Source: Bacteroidales bacterium SW299 (GTDB lineage: Bacteria; Bacteroidota; Bacteroidia; Bacteroidales; Bacteroidaceae). Taken from it: a DNA stretch of 64,000 nucleotides. The stretch's first letter is position 1. Each line of letters begins with the position of its first letter. Positions 16,189 through 24,379 of this stretch are shown here, in pieces. A model generated the notes under the pieces. The model was not told the origin of the DNA. It searched no databases and saw only the letters and a list, made by a program, of their open reading frames with translations. The stretch covers positions 1 to 64,000 of the forward strand of contig SDWH01000014.1 of assembly GCA_019550975.1 (NCBI GenBank). Reading direction: 5' to 3'. The translations under genes were made by a program, and so were the position numbers.

Positions 16189-17265
16189 TCAATAGTGGAA
16201 ATCCGGTTCGTACCTGTACTTTCTGCCGTTTTCCTGCACTATCATCCGCTTGTTCTTCAACACTGTGATGAGTTTGACCAGCTTGTTGTCGCTTAACGGA
16301 ACACCCACCAAGGCATACGACTCTTTCAATGCTTTGCTCAGTTCCTTATATCCGTATTCGTCCTGCAACGAAAATGCTGCTTCCAGTGCTATCCGGTGTT
16401 GTTGCTCGGAAATGTCCTTGCAGGCATCGAACCTTTCGCCTTGGGGTCTGCCGGGTGTTTTGGCTTCTGTCTGGTAATCCTCCATCAGTTCAGGCAGTGC
16501 CCTGTCATTGACGCGGAAGGCAAACGGCTCGAAGTCCATTGCACGGATGTGCATGGCGGAAACCTTGCTTATGTCCCCGTTGCTCTTGTCCTTTTCAACA
16601 AGTAGCACGGTTTCAGCCTTGTTGTTCAGTTCCGTGCCGATATGTCCCCTCGCGTTCTCATCGCCCTTGTTCTGGTGGAGTATCGTATGGATATGTATCT
16701 GCCTGTCGTCCGTCCACTGCATCAGTTTCGATATGATGCGCGTCGATTCACTGGGGCTGTTGATGTCATACACCATGTCACGGATACCGTCTATCACCAC
16801 CAGACCAAGGTTCGGCGTATGGTAGATTGCCTGTTCGACAATCCTTATGCGCTGCTCCGGCGTGTATTTCCGCAGGGCAAGGAACTCAAGGTTCTCGTTA
16901 TCCCTGTCATCGGGCAGCCCTGCCATGCGCATGATGCGTTCCATCACATTCAGGCAGTGGTGGGGGCTTTGCTCCGTATCCACGTAAAGCACTTTCCGTT
17001 TGGCTTCGGGCAGTTCAGCCGCATACCGGAGTACCGTGCCGTTCTTCAATGCCGCTGCCACGATAGCCGACACATTGAATGTCTTCTTGCTCTTGGCTTT
17101 TCCGATGGATGCGCTGAAATTTCCCAACGTGCCGATTACAGAACCTTTCACGCTGAGGATTTCGGGCGCTTTCTCGTATTTTCCCGACAGGCTCAGCCGT
17201 GAGGCTTGCCAGAGGATTACCGCCTGTTCGTCCGATATTTCCCGGATGTCTTTCATATAGTCCAT
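16189..17265 (-). CDS. RepA-like AAA/RecA-fold ATPase
   Basis: 358 residues. An N-terminal RecA/DnaB-like ATPase fold: a degenerate Walker A (GNFSASIGKAKSKKT, about residues 48-62, lacking the exact GxxxxGKT form), KVLYVDTEQSPHHC, a Walker B-type LGLVVIDGIRDM (about residues 155-166), and the helicase-type HQNKGDENARGHIGTEL (about 198-214). A winged-helix-like C-terminus follows. This arrangement is the usual RepA partner of primase in Bacteroides mobilizable elements, likely a hexameric helicase. It begins 14 bases after the DUF3853 gene and is probably co-transcribed with it. Confidence 0.85.
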   Translation of the reverse strand: MDYMKDIREISDEQAVILWQASRLSLSGKYEKAPEILSVKGSVIGTLGNFSASIGKAKSKKTFNVSAIVAAALKNGTVLRYAAELPEAKRKVLYVDTEQSPHHCLNVMERIMRMAGLPDDRDNENLEFLALRKYTPEQRIRIVEQAIYHTPNLGLVVIDGIRDMVYDINSPSESTRIISKLMQWTDDRQIHIHTILHQNKGDENARGHIGTELNNKAETVLLVEKDKSNGDISKVSAMHIRAMDFEPFAFRVNDRALPELMEDYQTEAKTPGRPQGERFDACKDISEQQHRIALEAAFSLQDEYGYKELSKALKESYALVGVPLSDNKLVKLITVLKNKRMIVQENGRKYRYEPDFHY

Positions 17266-17279
17266 AGCGATTCCTCCCG

Positions 17280-17588
17280 TTATTTGCGTCCGCCTGTTTT
17301 CTTTCCTGCCAGTTCAAGGGCAAGTTCCGCGTCCACGATAATCTTGCGCCCTATCTGAGTGATAGCCTTGTCTATCTTTCCGCTTTTCTTTATGCGGTTG
17401 GCGGTAGGCAGGCTGCACCCGAACAGCTTGGCTATGCCGAGTATTCCGTACACATATTTCCTGCTTGTGTCCGTTACGGGCTGCGGCTGCGCTTCTGTCT
17501 GACCGGATGCGTGCCTGCTTAACATTATAAACTCTTCGCCTGTCATCTGCCAGACGGGTTTGGATAATAATTCTTGGATATTTGTCAT
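17280..17588 (-). CDS. DUF3853 family DNA-binding protein (excisionase/HTH type)
   Basis: 102 residues. The N-terminal VWQMTGEEFIMLSRHAS and the central YVYGILGIAKLFGCSLPTANRIKKSGKIDKAITQIGRK match the DUF3853 pattern; the second is a MerR/excisionase-like helix-turn-helix. In this position, before RepA and primase, it is likely the element's regulator or excision factor. It has a -7 box 70 bases upstream. Confidence 0.8.
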   Translation of the reverse strand: MTNIQELLSKPVWQMTGEEFIMLSRHASGQTEAQPQPVTDTSRKYVYGILGIAKLFGCSLPTANRIKKSGKIDKAITQIGRKIIVDAELALELAGKKTGGRK

Positions 17589-17657
17589 AGTCCAATCTAA
17601 TTAGTCGTTAAACAATCAGCCCTGCGCACTGGCTGTTATTTCTGTTCTCGAACGATG

Positions 17658-17665
17658 CAAAATTA
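17658..17665 (-). promoter_or_regulatory. -7 box for the DUF3853-RepA genes
   Basis: TAATTTTG on the minus strand, 69 bases upstream of the DUF3853 ATG. Confidence 0.5.
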
Positions 17666-17745
17666 GGTAGGTTTATGGGTGGTAAGGATGGGGACGGTAT
17701 AATCCGAATATTGATATATCTTATTGAATATCAGTAAATAAAAAT

Positions 17746-17771
17746 ACCACTCAAAAATTAATTTGAGTGGT
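17746..17771 (-). terminator. hairpin after the unknown coiled-coil gene
   Basis: ACCACTCAAA pairs with TTTGAGTGGT around a short AT-rich loop. A T-run follows on the minus strand, so it can end the transcript from 17812-20134. Confidence 0.65.
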
Positions 17772-17811
17772 AAAAGTGGAACTTTCGTAAAATATCAGGA
17801 TATGTCACGAA

Positions 17812-18867
17812 TTATCTGAATATATGCTCCATTTCTTTGGCGAATTTCTGGTTGCTGTCACTCGGAAAATCGGAAACAGGTTCCTTGTACTTGGACTTGT
17901 AGTAGCTGTCGTCAATATCCAGCAGTCCCAGTATTCCGGCTTTCCATTTGTCCCTGTCCTGTTTGGAGAGTTTCTCGCCCATCAGAAATATCAGATAGCA
18001 TACACGTATTTTCTCTCTTGGTTTGGTTTTCAGTTTGCAGTTACAGGGGTGCAGGTTCATATTGGCATAGAAATCCGGTGCGGAAATTTCCTCGAACTGT
18101 TCTCCAACACATACCTCATGAATGAGCGAAAGCAATTTCATGCTGAAATACTCTTGTTGTTCATCCTCCGTTTCCTGCTGACTGATTGGCTTGCTCGGCT
18201 CGTCCTGTCGTTTCCCGTCAGGAATGTATTTCTTCAATATATCCAGAAAAAGGCAGCTTTGACGGTACATGTCCGCACAACGGTTCTTCATATATTGGAA
18301 TGCCTCTTTCCTTGCTGCCTTTTGCTGGTCATAGAGTTCGTTCAGTTTAGCTCTTTCCTTGTCATATTCAGCCTTGCAGCGTTCATATTCTTTTTCAGCC
18401 TGTTTTTCCTCTTCGGCAGTATGTTCCCTGTAGCCAATGGAATCATATCTGTTGTTGGCTTCATTCAGCGGTTTGCTTAGGCTCCTTGTTACATCCAGTT
18501 GGGCTTCAATTTCAAGGGAATACCTTTCCATGTGTCGATAGCAAGCACGCTCTACGGCACTATCACTCAACGGGCACACCTCATAAGCCTGTATGCTCTT
18601 TTCTATTTCGGTTTTCAGGCTGTTGAGTATCAAGGTGTATTGTTCTTTCTGCCTGTCAAGCACCAGTTCAAGGATAGCAGCCTCAAAAGACTTCATGTCA
18701 TTGTATTCCTGACAGAAATCGGAAATGAATTTTTGTCTGTCAAAAGAGAAAACGCGATTGTCTATATAGTCCCTGTATATTCTGTTGAGTTCTCCGTATC
18801 GGGGTATCATCGTCTGTATCTTGTCTGCCATAGGTGTCCTACTTTTGTTTGTTCTTTTCATTGTCAA
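17812..18867 (-). CDS. unknown coiled-coil protein of the element
   Basis: 351 residues from 18867 (overlapping the upstream gene by 29 bases), or 339 from the internal ATG at 18831, which lies 8 bases past the upstream stop; I favour the second. No signal peptide or membrane segment. Charged helices fill the middle (EEEKQAEKEYERCKAEYDKE, about residues 150-170), and the C-terminal third has CVGEQFEEISAPDFYANMNL and CYLIFLMGEKLSKQDRDKW, which may be a small folded domain. I do not recognise a family. It is cotranscribed with the DUF1016 nuclease, so the two may act together. Confidence 0.75.
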   Translation of the reverse strand: MTMKRTNKSRTPMADKIQTMIPRYGELNRIYRDYIDNRVFSFDRQKFISDFCQEYNDMKSFEAAILELVLDRQKEQYTLILNSLKTEIEKSIQAYEVCPLSDSAVERACYRHMERYSLEIEAQLDVTRSLSKPLNEANNRYDSIGYREHTAEEEKQAEKEYERCKAEYDKERAKLNELYDQQKAARKEAFQYMKNRCADMYRQSCLFLDILKKYIPDGKRQDEPSKPISQQETEDEQQEYFSMKLLSLIHEVCVGEQFEEISAPDFYANMNLHPCNCKLKTKPREKIRVCYLIFLMGEKLSKQDRDKWKAGILGLLDIDDSYYKSKYKEPVSDFPSDSNQKFAKEMEHIFR

Positions 18868-20134
18868 GAAGCATAGTCAGTTCTTCTTCCACCTGTTCTA
18901 TGCTCGGCAACGCCGATTTCAGGTTCTCCGGCACAGCCTTGCTAAGCTGATAATCACTGATGCCGATAGGCTGGTCATAGCCTGTCAGCGCATATTGTGC
19001 GACAATCTCATCCTTGCCCTTGCACAACAGCAGTCCGATGGTCTTGTTGTCGTTCTCTCCCCTCAGCTTGTCATCCACTACATTGATGTAAAAATTCAAC
19101 TGTCCTGCATATTCCGGTTTGAACGGGGTCGCTTTCAGTTCCACGACCACATAGGCATGGAGCTTTATGTTGTACAGAATCAAGTCGGCATAGAAATCGC
19201 TGTCGCCAATCTGGAAATGCTTCTGCCTTGCGACAAAGGCGAATCCGCTGCCCATCTCCAGCAGATAACGGGTGACGTGCTTCACCAGTTGTTCCTCTAT
19301 GTCCCTTTCGTCCGCACGCTCTTTGGCTCCCGCCAAATCAAAGATATACGGGTCTTTCAACAGGTAGTTGGCAAGGTCACTTTGGGGTGCAGGAAGCGTG
19401 GCGGTAAAATTATTGACTTTGTGGCTGTTGATTTGCCTTTCGTACAATTTGCTTTCAATCTGCATTTTTAGGACATTGCTGCTCCAGCCCATTTCCACAG
19501 ATTGCTTCATATACCAGTAATCGACACCTAACGGAAGGGAACTGTTCAGCAGAATCACATGGCTTGCCCAATTGATTCTTGCAACAGGTGATGCCAGGAA
19601 CAGTTTTTCCATGTCCTCAATCGGTACTTGATAAACGGAGGCTACTGTTTGGACTACATCCTGAATTTGTGCAAGAGGTTCTTGCATAATTGCAACTTCC
19701 TTGTTGTCTGTGGATTGAATTTGCGCAAGAGCCTCTTGCGTAAATGTCATATTGTTCAGGCTTTGAAGTTCATCCGTGATTTTCTGCACACTTGGAATAA
19801 TCAATTTCGCATCGGTTTCGATAAAACTCCGTAATACGGTCAATGGATATGAACGTGCGAACTGGCACATATAAGCCAAGTTTCTGACCGAATACCCTTT
19901 CTTTTCAGGATAATTGAACCGTATCGCCTGCGCCAGTTTCTTGATGACCTTACCGCCCCAGCCTTGTCGGTTCTGGTGGTACAATATGTAATTGCCCATT
20001 TTCCAGTAGTGGAACAGCATCTGCGCATTGGCTGCACTGATGAGCCGGACTTGCGCCTGCTCTATTTCTGACCCGATGGCATTGACAAAAGCCTCGAAAC
20101 TTCTTTTCTCTATATTGTTATCGTTGTTGCTCAT
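18839..20134 (-). CDS. DUF1016 / PDDEXK nuclease domain protein (YhcG-like)
   Basis: 431 residues. The DUF1016 N-terminal domain is clear (AQMLFHYWKMGNYILYHQNR, GWGGKVIKKLAQAIRFNYPE, SVRNLAYMCQFARSYP, residues about 38-112). After a variable linker with repeated EALAQIQ/EPLAQIQ, it resumes with RINWASHVILLN and ends in a PD-(D/E)xK fold: HFQIGDSDFYADLILYN, then VVVELKATPFKPEYAGQLNF (catalytic E and K), and DNKTIGLLLCKGKDEIV. Family members often sit near restriction or mobile genes; function here may be DNA cleavage for recombination or defence. A TACCTTTG box at 20156-20163 gives its promoter. Confidence 0.9.
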   Translation of the reverse strand: MSNNDNNIEKRSFEAFVNAIGSEIEQAQVRLISAANAQMLFHYWKMGNYILYHQNRQGWGGKVIKKLAQAIRFNYPEKKGYSVRNLAYMCQFARSYPLTVLRSFIETDAKLIIPSVQKITDELQSLNNMTFTQEALAQIQSTDNKEVAIMQEPLAQIQDVVQTVASVYQVPIEDMEKLFLASPVARINWASHVILLNSSLPLGVDYWYMKQSVEMGWSSNVLKMQIESKLYERQINSHKVNNFTATLPAPQSDLANYLLKDPYIFDLAGAKERADERDIEEQLVKHVTRYLLEMGSGFAFVARQKHFQIGDSDFYADLILYNIKLHAYVVVELKATPFKPEYAGQLNFYINVVDDKLRGENDNKTIGLLLCKGKDEIVAQYALTGYDQPIGISDYQLSKAVPENLKSALPSIEQVEEELTMLLDNEKNKQK

Positions 20135-20155
20135 TGTTGTATGTATTGAAAGTTA

Positions 20156-20163
20156 CAAAGGTA
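20156..20163 (-). promoter_or_regulatory. -7 box of the DUF1016 gene
   Basis: TACCTTTG on the minus strand, 21 bases upstream of the ATG. It makes the DUF1016-unknown pair a transcription unit separate from the integrase. Confidence 0.6.
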
Positions 20164-20204
20164 AGCCGAATTACAGGCTTTCCATGAAACTTGATGATTG
20201 TTTT

Positions 20205-21491
20205 TTACAGTTGGTTGAATTTGCTCATCGCATTGGCTTTCACATCATCAGCGATGTCAATGTAAGGTTTCATCGCCTTGTAGTCGCTATGCCCCGTCCA
20301 TTTCATGACCACCTGAGCCGGAATGCCGAGAGCCAGAGCGTTACAGATGAAAGTCCTTCTCCCGGCATGGGTGCCCAGCAATGCGTATTTGGGTGTAATG
20401 GTGTCTATACGGCTGCTTCCTTTGTAGTAGGTTTCACTTACAGGCTCGTTGATTTCGGCAAGCTCGCCCAACTCCTTCAAATAATCGTTCATCTTTTGGT
20501 TGCTGATGACCGGGAGAGCCTTATGCCCCTCAAACTCCACATCTTTATATTTATCCAGTATCGCCTTGCTGTGGTTGTTCAGCTCGATGATAAGCCTTTC
20601 GGCGGTCTTTACGGTGGTGATTTCTATAAATCCGTCCCTGATGTCGCTTTTCTTCAGATTATGTACATCCGAATACCGGAGTCCGGTAAAGCAACAGAAC
20701 AGAAAGACATCCCTCACCCGTTCAAGATATTGCTTGGTTTCGGGTATCTGATAATTTTTGAGTTTGTTCAGTTCTTCCCAAGTGAGGAATATCACCTTTT
20801 TCGGTGTGCTTCGCAATTTGGGGTTGAAATCTTCATAGGCATTGTTCATGCAATACCCTTTCTTGGTACACCAGCGCAGAAACCATTTCAGATAAGCGAC
20901 TTGTTTCATGATGGATGTGTTCCGCATATCTTCGGTGTCTTTCAGGAAATTCACATACTTTGTCAGTTTGGGCTCGTCCAACGATTCAAATGTCAGCCCC
21001 TTGTCGAATTTTTCAAGATGTTTCCTGACTGCGGCAAATTTCTCATAGGTGGCATCAGACCAGCCGTTTTGCGTACCGCACTCCTTGATGAACTCATCAA
21101 ACACCTCCAAAGGCAGAAATACGACCGGAGCCTGTTCCTCATCTTCCTTTTTTCCATTGTGCAATCTGTTGAACGCGTCCTTTACCTGCTCGGTAGTCGG
21201 CATAAATCCCTGCACCTCGAACTCCTTGAAGATGTTCTGTATTTCGGTGTAGTATTTCAGCAAGTCCGCATTGATTTCCGATGCACTTTGCTTCAGCTTG
21301 TTGGTGCATCCGTTCTTCACACGCTGCTTGTCGGCATCCCATTTAGCGACATCAATGCGGTAGCCTGTCGTGAACTCGATGCGGTGGCTGTCAAAAACAA
21401 CACGCATACGGATAGGGACATTCTCCACGATTGGCACTCCGTTCTTCTTGCGGCTTTCCAATGAAAAGATGATGTTTCTCTTGATGTTCAT
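20205..21491 (-). CDS. int: tyrosine recombinase (site-specific integrase)
   Basis: About 428 residues from the ATG at 21491 (MNIKRNIIFSLESRKKNG); a start at 21527 would add a non-conserved extension. N-terminal arm-binding region, a core-binding SAM-like domain (about residues 105-200) and a C-terminal catalytic domain with the R in CFTGLRYSDVHNL, the H-x-x-R box in GTHAGRRTFICNAL, HSDYKAMKPYIDIADD with the second histidine and the tyrosine nucleophile. It inserts and excises the element at the tRNA-Asp 3' end. It is the gene nearest attR, as usual for such elements. Confidence 0.95.
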   Translation of the reverse strand: MNIKRNIIFSLESRKKNGVPIVENVPIRMRVVFDSHRIEFTTGYRIDVAKWDADKQRVKNGCTNKLKQSASEINADLLKYYTEIQNIFKEFEVQGFMPTTEQVKDAFNRLHNGKKEDEEQAPVVFLPLEVFDEFIKECGTQNGWSDATYEKFAAVRKHLEKFDKGLTFESLDEPKLTKYVNFLKDTEDMRNTSIMKQVAYLKWFLRWCTKKGYCMNNAYEDFNPKLRSTPKKVIFLTWEELNKLKNYQIPETKQYLERVRDVFLFCCFTGLRYSDVHNLKKSDIRDGFIEITTVKTAERLIIELNNHSKAILDKYKDVEFEGHKALPVISNQKMNDYLKELGELAEINEPVSETYYKGSSRIDTITPKYALLGTHAGRRTFICNALALGIPAQVVMKWTGHSDYKAMKPYIDIADDVKANAMSKFNQL

Positions 21492-21645
21492 AGCTGGGTG
21501 TATTAAAATCAACACCCAAATATACACCCAATAATTGAAACAGCAAAAGGTATTTAATGATATTTAGTAATATAGTTTATTTGTAATAACTTGATTATTA
21601 TCAGTATATTGCAGTTTTATGAGATTTCTTGATTGTGTAAGTTAA

Positions 21646-21664
21646 AGTCCCGTACGCACCGCAA
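21646..21664 (+). repeat. attR of the mobilizable element
   Basis: Exact copy of the 19-bp attL core. Here it is detached from any tRNA: preceding bases do not form the rest of a tRNA-Asp. Confidence 0.93.
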
Positions 21665-21715
21665 CAAACATCCGGCTTTGCATTCTTTGATGCAAAGCCG
21701 GATGTTTGTTTTCTA
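21664..21715 (+). terminator. original tRNA-Asp terminator, displaced by insertion
   Basis: A 20-bp perfect stem: ACAAACATCCGGCTTTGCAT (21664-21683) and its complement (21690-21709), followed by T-rich sequence. It begins right at attR, where the end of the uninterrupted tRNA gene would be. Confidence 0.85.
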
Positions 21716-21812
21716 TTATAATGCAATGGGGCTTTTCTGAACAAACTGGCAAATAAATCAATATTGAAGAATTGATTTTGTCTAACGGCGATGATATTAA
21801 TTAAGAATTTCC

Positions 21813-21820
21813 TATGTTTG
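21813..21820 (+). promoter_or_regulatory. -7 box of the S41 peptidase gene
   Basis: TATGTTTG, 57 bases upstream of the ATG at 21878; no -33 TTTG at the usual distance. Confidence 0.45.
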
Positions 21821-21877
21821 CAATCGAATAGAGGTAATTCTAAGATTATAGAAATTGCATATTGAATTTATCATAAG

Positions 21878-23182
21878 ATGAAAAAGATTCTTATACTATT
21901 ATGTGTTTGTTTATTTGTAAAAAATACTTTTGCATATGGACAAACTGGGGAAACCGAACTAAATGCACCTACGAAAGCTTATATATTGTCGCGTTTTTGC
22001 ACAGAAGTAAAATACAATTTTGCTTTTTATGATAAACTAAAATTCGATTGGGATAGTTTGTGCGTAGCTTCGATGCCGTCTTTGATAGCAACTTCATCCG
22101 ATGAAGATTTCTTGAAAGGGATGCAAATTCTTTGTAATCAGCTTCATGATGGACATACATATATTTTCCCGATGAATAATCCCAAGAATCCGTCTGATTG
22201 GACTCGGCCGTTTCCGATGAAAACTAAAAGAATCGGTGATAGAGTATTTGTAACGGATGTATATAGTTCAAATCTGCAACAGTCGGGAGTACGTCCCGGG
22301 TGTGAGATTGTAGAAATAGATGGCGAAAATGTACTGGATTATGGAAATAGACATATTCGACCTTATTTAGCTTCTTCAACTCCCCAATGGTCAAAATATA
22401 GACCATTTGCAGAGTTTGAATTGACCAAGGATAAAGGCTCTAAATCAAGTAAAATTTTATTCAAGAATGAAAAAGGGAAGGAGTTTGTAGTAGAGAGTAA
22501 TAGAAATCTTTCATGGGACTTACAAAAAGATACTCCTTCGATGAGCTTTAGGGTAAAGGAAGATAATATAGGCTTGTTGACTGTGGGTAGTTTTCAAAAT
22601 TCCGATTTCAATCGTGCATATTTCGATGAACTGTATGATGAAATATTAAAAACAGATGCTTTAATTATTGATATTCGTAATAATAGCGGTGGAAATTCAT
22701 TAAATGCAGATTACCTTGTCAGCCATTTTATCCATCTGCCCATTCCACAAGGAACATGGAGTTCGCCAATGTATATAGCAGCCCATGCTTCTTGGAATTA
22801 TCCGCGGGAATGGTATATGCAAACTCCAGCCCCCATTTTACCTATTAATGAAAAGGAAATTTATCAGAAACCTATTGTGTTATTGGTAAATGCTACCACT
22901 TTTTCTTCCGCTGAAAATTTTTGCGTACTGTTCAGAGGTGCTAAAAGAGGAAAAATTATCGGGACTCCTACCGGAGGAAGTACAGGAAATCCAATCTTTA
23001 TTGATCTTGGATTTGGATTGGGTTGTTGTATTTGCACCAAACATGAATTAGATACCGATGGAAATGAATTTATAGGTGTTGGAATTCAACCAGATATTGT
23101 AGCTGAAGAAGATATTGACACGTTTTTAAATAATGGAGATAGTGTAATAGAAAAAGCCCTTGATCTTTTGAGAAATAAGTAA
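21878..23182 (+). CDS. S41 family peptidase
   Basis: 434 residues with a signal peptide (MKKILILLCVCLFVKNTFAYG). A helical N-terminal part is followed by a short PDZ-like segment (NLQQSGVRPGCEIVEIDGENV, about residues 130-150) and the S41 catalytic domain: DALIIDIRNNSGGNSLN (about residues 262-278) and the nucleophile region VNATTFSSAENF (about 340-351), then GTPTGGSTGNPIFIDL. A periplasmic C-terminal-processing-type protease; substrate unknown. It is noticeably AT-richer than its neighbours and lies between attR and a MITE-like element, so recent acquisition is possible. Its stop codon abuts the MITE. Confidence 0.88.
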   Translation: MKKILILLCVCLFVKNTFAYGQTGETELNAPTKAYILSRFCTEVKYNFAFYDKLKFDWDSLCVASMPSLIATSSDEDFLKGMQILCNQLHDGHTYIFPMNNPKNPSDWTRPFPMKTKRIGDRVFVTDVYSSNLQQSGVRPGCEIVEIDGENVLDYGNRHIRPYLASSTPQWSKYRPFAEFELTKDKGSKSSKILFKNEKGKEFVVESNRNLSWDLQKDTPSMSFRVKEDNIGLLTVGSFQNSDFNRAYFDELYDEILKTDALIIDIRNNSGGNSLNADYLVSHFIHLPIPQGTWSSPMYIAAHASWNYPREWYMQTPAPILPINEKEIYQKPIVLLVNATTFSSAENFCVLFRGAKRGKIIGTPTGGSTGNPIFIDLGFGLGCCICTKHELDTDGNEFIGVGIQPDIVAEEDIDTFLNNGDSVIEKALDLLRNK

Positions 23183-23375
23183 GAAACTGTTTTGAATTTC
23201 TCCAAAAAGTTTTTCTTGGCTTGATGTATTCGTTTTCGTGTGTGCTTTGGGCTATTTTTTGGTCTTTTCCGCTTCTGTTCTTCGTCAGATAGCCCGCTAT
23301 CTTCCTCATCACACAAACGGAAATGCCTCAAAAACTCATCCCAAATCAGCACACGATAAATTCAAAACAGTTTCT
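23182..23375. mobile_element. MITE-like element with 18-bp perfect terminal inverted repeats
   Basis: AGAAACTGTTTTGAATTT (23182-23199) is exactly complementary to AAATTCAAAACAGTTTCT (23358-23375). The 194-bp unit has no intact gene; a reading frame on the minus strand (WDEFLRHFRL, DEEQKRKRP) could be a remnant of the parent transposase. No obvious target duplication. The left repeat begins at the last base of the S41 stop codon. Confidence 0.75.
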
Positions 23376-23551
23376 AAGATATCAATTGAAATAAGAATCA
23401 GCATAATCTTAAGGCTGAATAATGTGGAAAAATGAACGGACTGCACTTATTTTGAAGTGTGGAAAAGAAGTAATTCCTGCCATGCATTTTGGCATACCCT
23501 CGCTCGATTATTTTCTTTCTGTTTTTCGTCAGCAGATAAATCTGAATTCCG

Positions 23552-23559
23552 TATATTTG
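23552..23559 (+). promoter_or_regulatory. -7 box of the DUF169 gene
   Basis: TATATTTG, 23 bases before the ATG at 23583; supports this start over an in-frame ATG at 23457. Confidence 0.5.
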
Positions 23560-23582
23560 TTGCTTTCCAAACTATTGTTGCT

Positions 23583-24311
23583 ATGAATATCTCTTGTTTT
23601 GTCAATGATTATAGGGAAGCGTTCGGAGAATGTGCTCCTTTGCCTGTTCTGTTCTTTTATTCAGACACTCCTTTGGCCGACACTGAGAAAACCGGAGGCT
23701 GCTTTTTTAAGGTGCTGCAACGTGTGCGTCAGGGCATTCCGGTGAGTCTGAACGGAGAAGTAATCGGTTGTGGCGGAGGTAAGTTTTATACCGGATTTGC
23801 GTCGATGCCTGAATATGTTCCCGATTTTGTTTCGCAGAAAGAACATTACAAGCAGACACCCGGAATGGTGGCGGATTATATAGAGCAGCTCGGACTTGAA
23901 GCGGCCGGCAAGAAATTTCTGAATTTCGTGCGGGCTGATCAGGTAGACGACGGTTTTGAAGATGCCGAAGGACTTTTGTTTTTTGCCACTCCCGATATAC
24001 TTTCCGGTCTGTGTGCCTGGGCATTCTATGACAACAATTCGCCTGATGCCGTGACTTCCATGTTCGGTTCGGGATGTTCTTCTGTGGTATCGCTTGCCGT
24101 GAAGGAAAACAGGGATAAGGGAAGCCGTACCTTTCTTGGCCTGTTTGATCCTTCGGTGCGGCCGCATGTAGGGGAGAATGAATTGAGTTTTGTCATTCCT
24201 TTTCATCGGTTTAAAACCATGTGCGTAACTATGCGGCAATGTTGTCTGTTCGGCACACGTGCCTGGGGTAAAGTAAAAGAAAGGATAAACGGGCATTGCA
24301 GCGGCATTTGA
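23583..24311 (+). CDS. DUF169 family protein
   Basis: 242 residues from the ATG at 23583 (MNISCFVNDYREAFGECAPL). No signal peptide or membrane segment. The sequence has the DUF169 features: CAPLPVLFFYSDTP, a CFFKVLQRVRQGIPVSLN segment, CGGGKFYTGF (a C-G-G motif), and later GLLFFATPDILSGLCAWAFYD and GSGCSSVVSL. Two conserved cysteine sites suggest metal or cluster binding, but no activity is known. Overlaps nothing; a DUF2490 gene follows after 68 bases. Confidence 0.85.
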   Translation: MNISCFVNDYREAFGECAPLPVLFFYSDTPLADTEKTGGCFFKVLQRVRQGIPVSLNGEVIGCGGGKFYTGFASMPEYVPDFVSQKEHYKQTPGMVADYIEQLGLEAAGKKFLNFVRADQVDDGFEDAEGLLFFATPDILSGLCAWAFYDNNSPDAVTSMFGSGCSSVVSLAVKENRDKGSRTFLGLFDPSVRPHVGENELSFVIPFHRFKTMCVTMRQCCLFGTRAWGKVKERINGHCSGI

Positions 24312-24327
24312 GTTTTTTGGCAATTTC

Positions 24328-24359
24328 CTTGATTCTCCCCTTAATATTCAGTACATTTG
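24328..24359 (+). promoter_or_regulatory. promoter of the DUF2490 gene
   Basis: CTTG (24328-24331), 20 bases, TACATTTG (24352-24359). The expected start near 24366 agrees with translation from the ATG at 24380. Confidence 0.6.
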
Positions 24360-24379
24360 TTTTTTTAAACAGGGGTACT

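Larger units (their letters stand above)
11046..21664 (-). mobile_element. integrative mobilizable element in tRNA-Asp (about 10.6 kb)
   Basis: It is bounded by 19-bp direct repeats of the tRNA-Asp 3' end. All genes are on the minus strand: int, DUF1016 nuclease, unknown coiled-coil protein, DUF3853, RepA-like ATPase, toprim primase, MobV relaxase, small membrane protein, relaxase remnant, PDZ protease-like protein. There is a relaxase but no type IV secretion or coupling gene, so it should depend on a helper conjugative element. The primase/RepA pair suggests some replication after excision. A duplicated relaxase 3' end indicates the left 2 kb came from a related element. Confidence 0.9.

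Noticed and set aside
23457-23582. N-terminal extension of the DUF169 protein
   Set aside because: The promoter-like box at 23552 and family start support the ATG at 23583.
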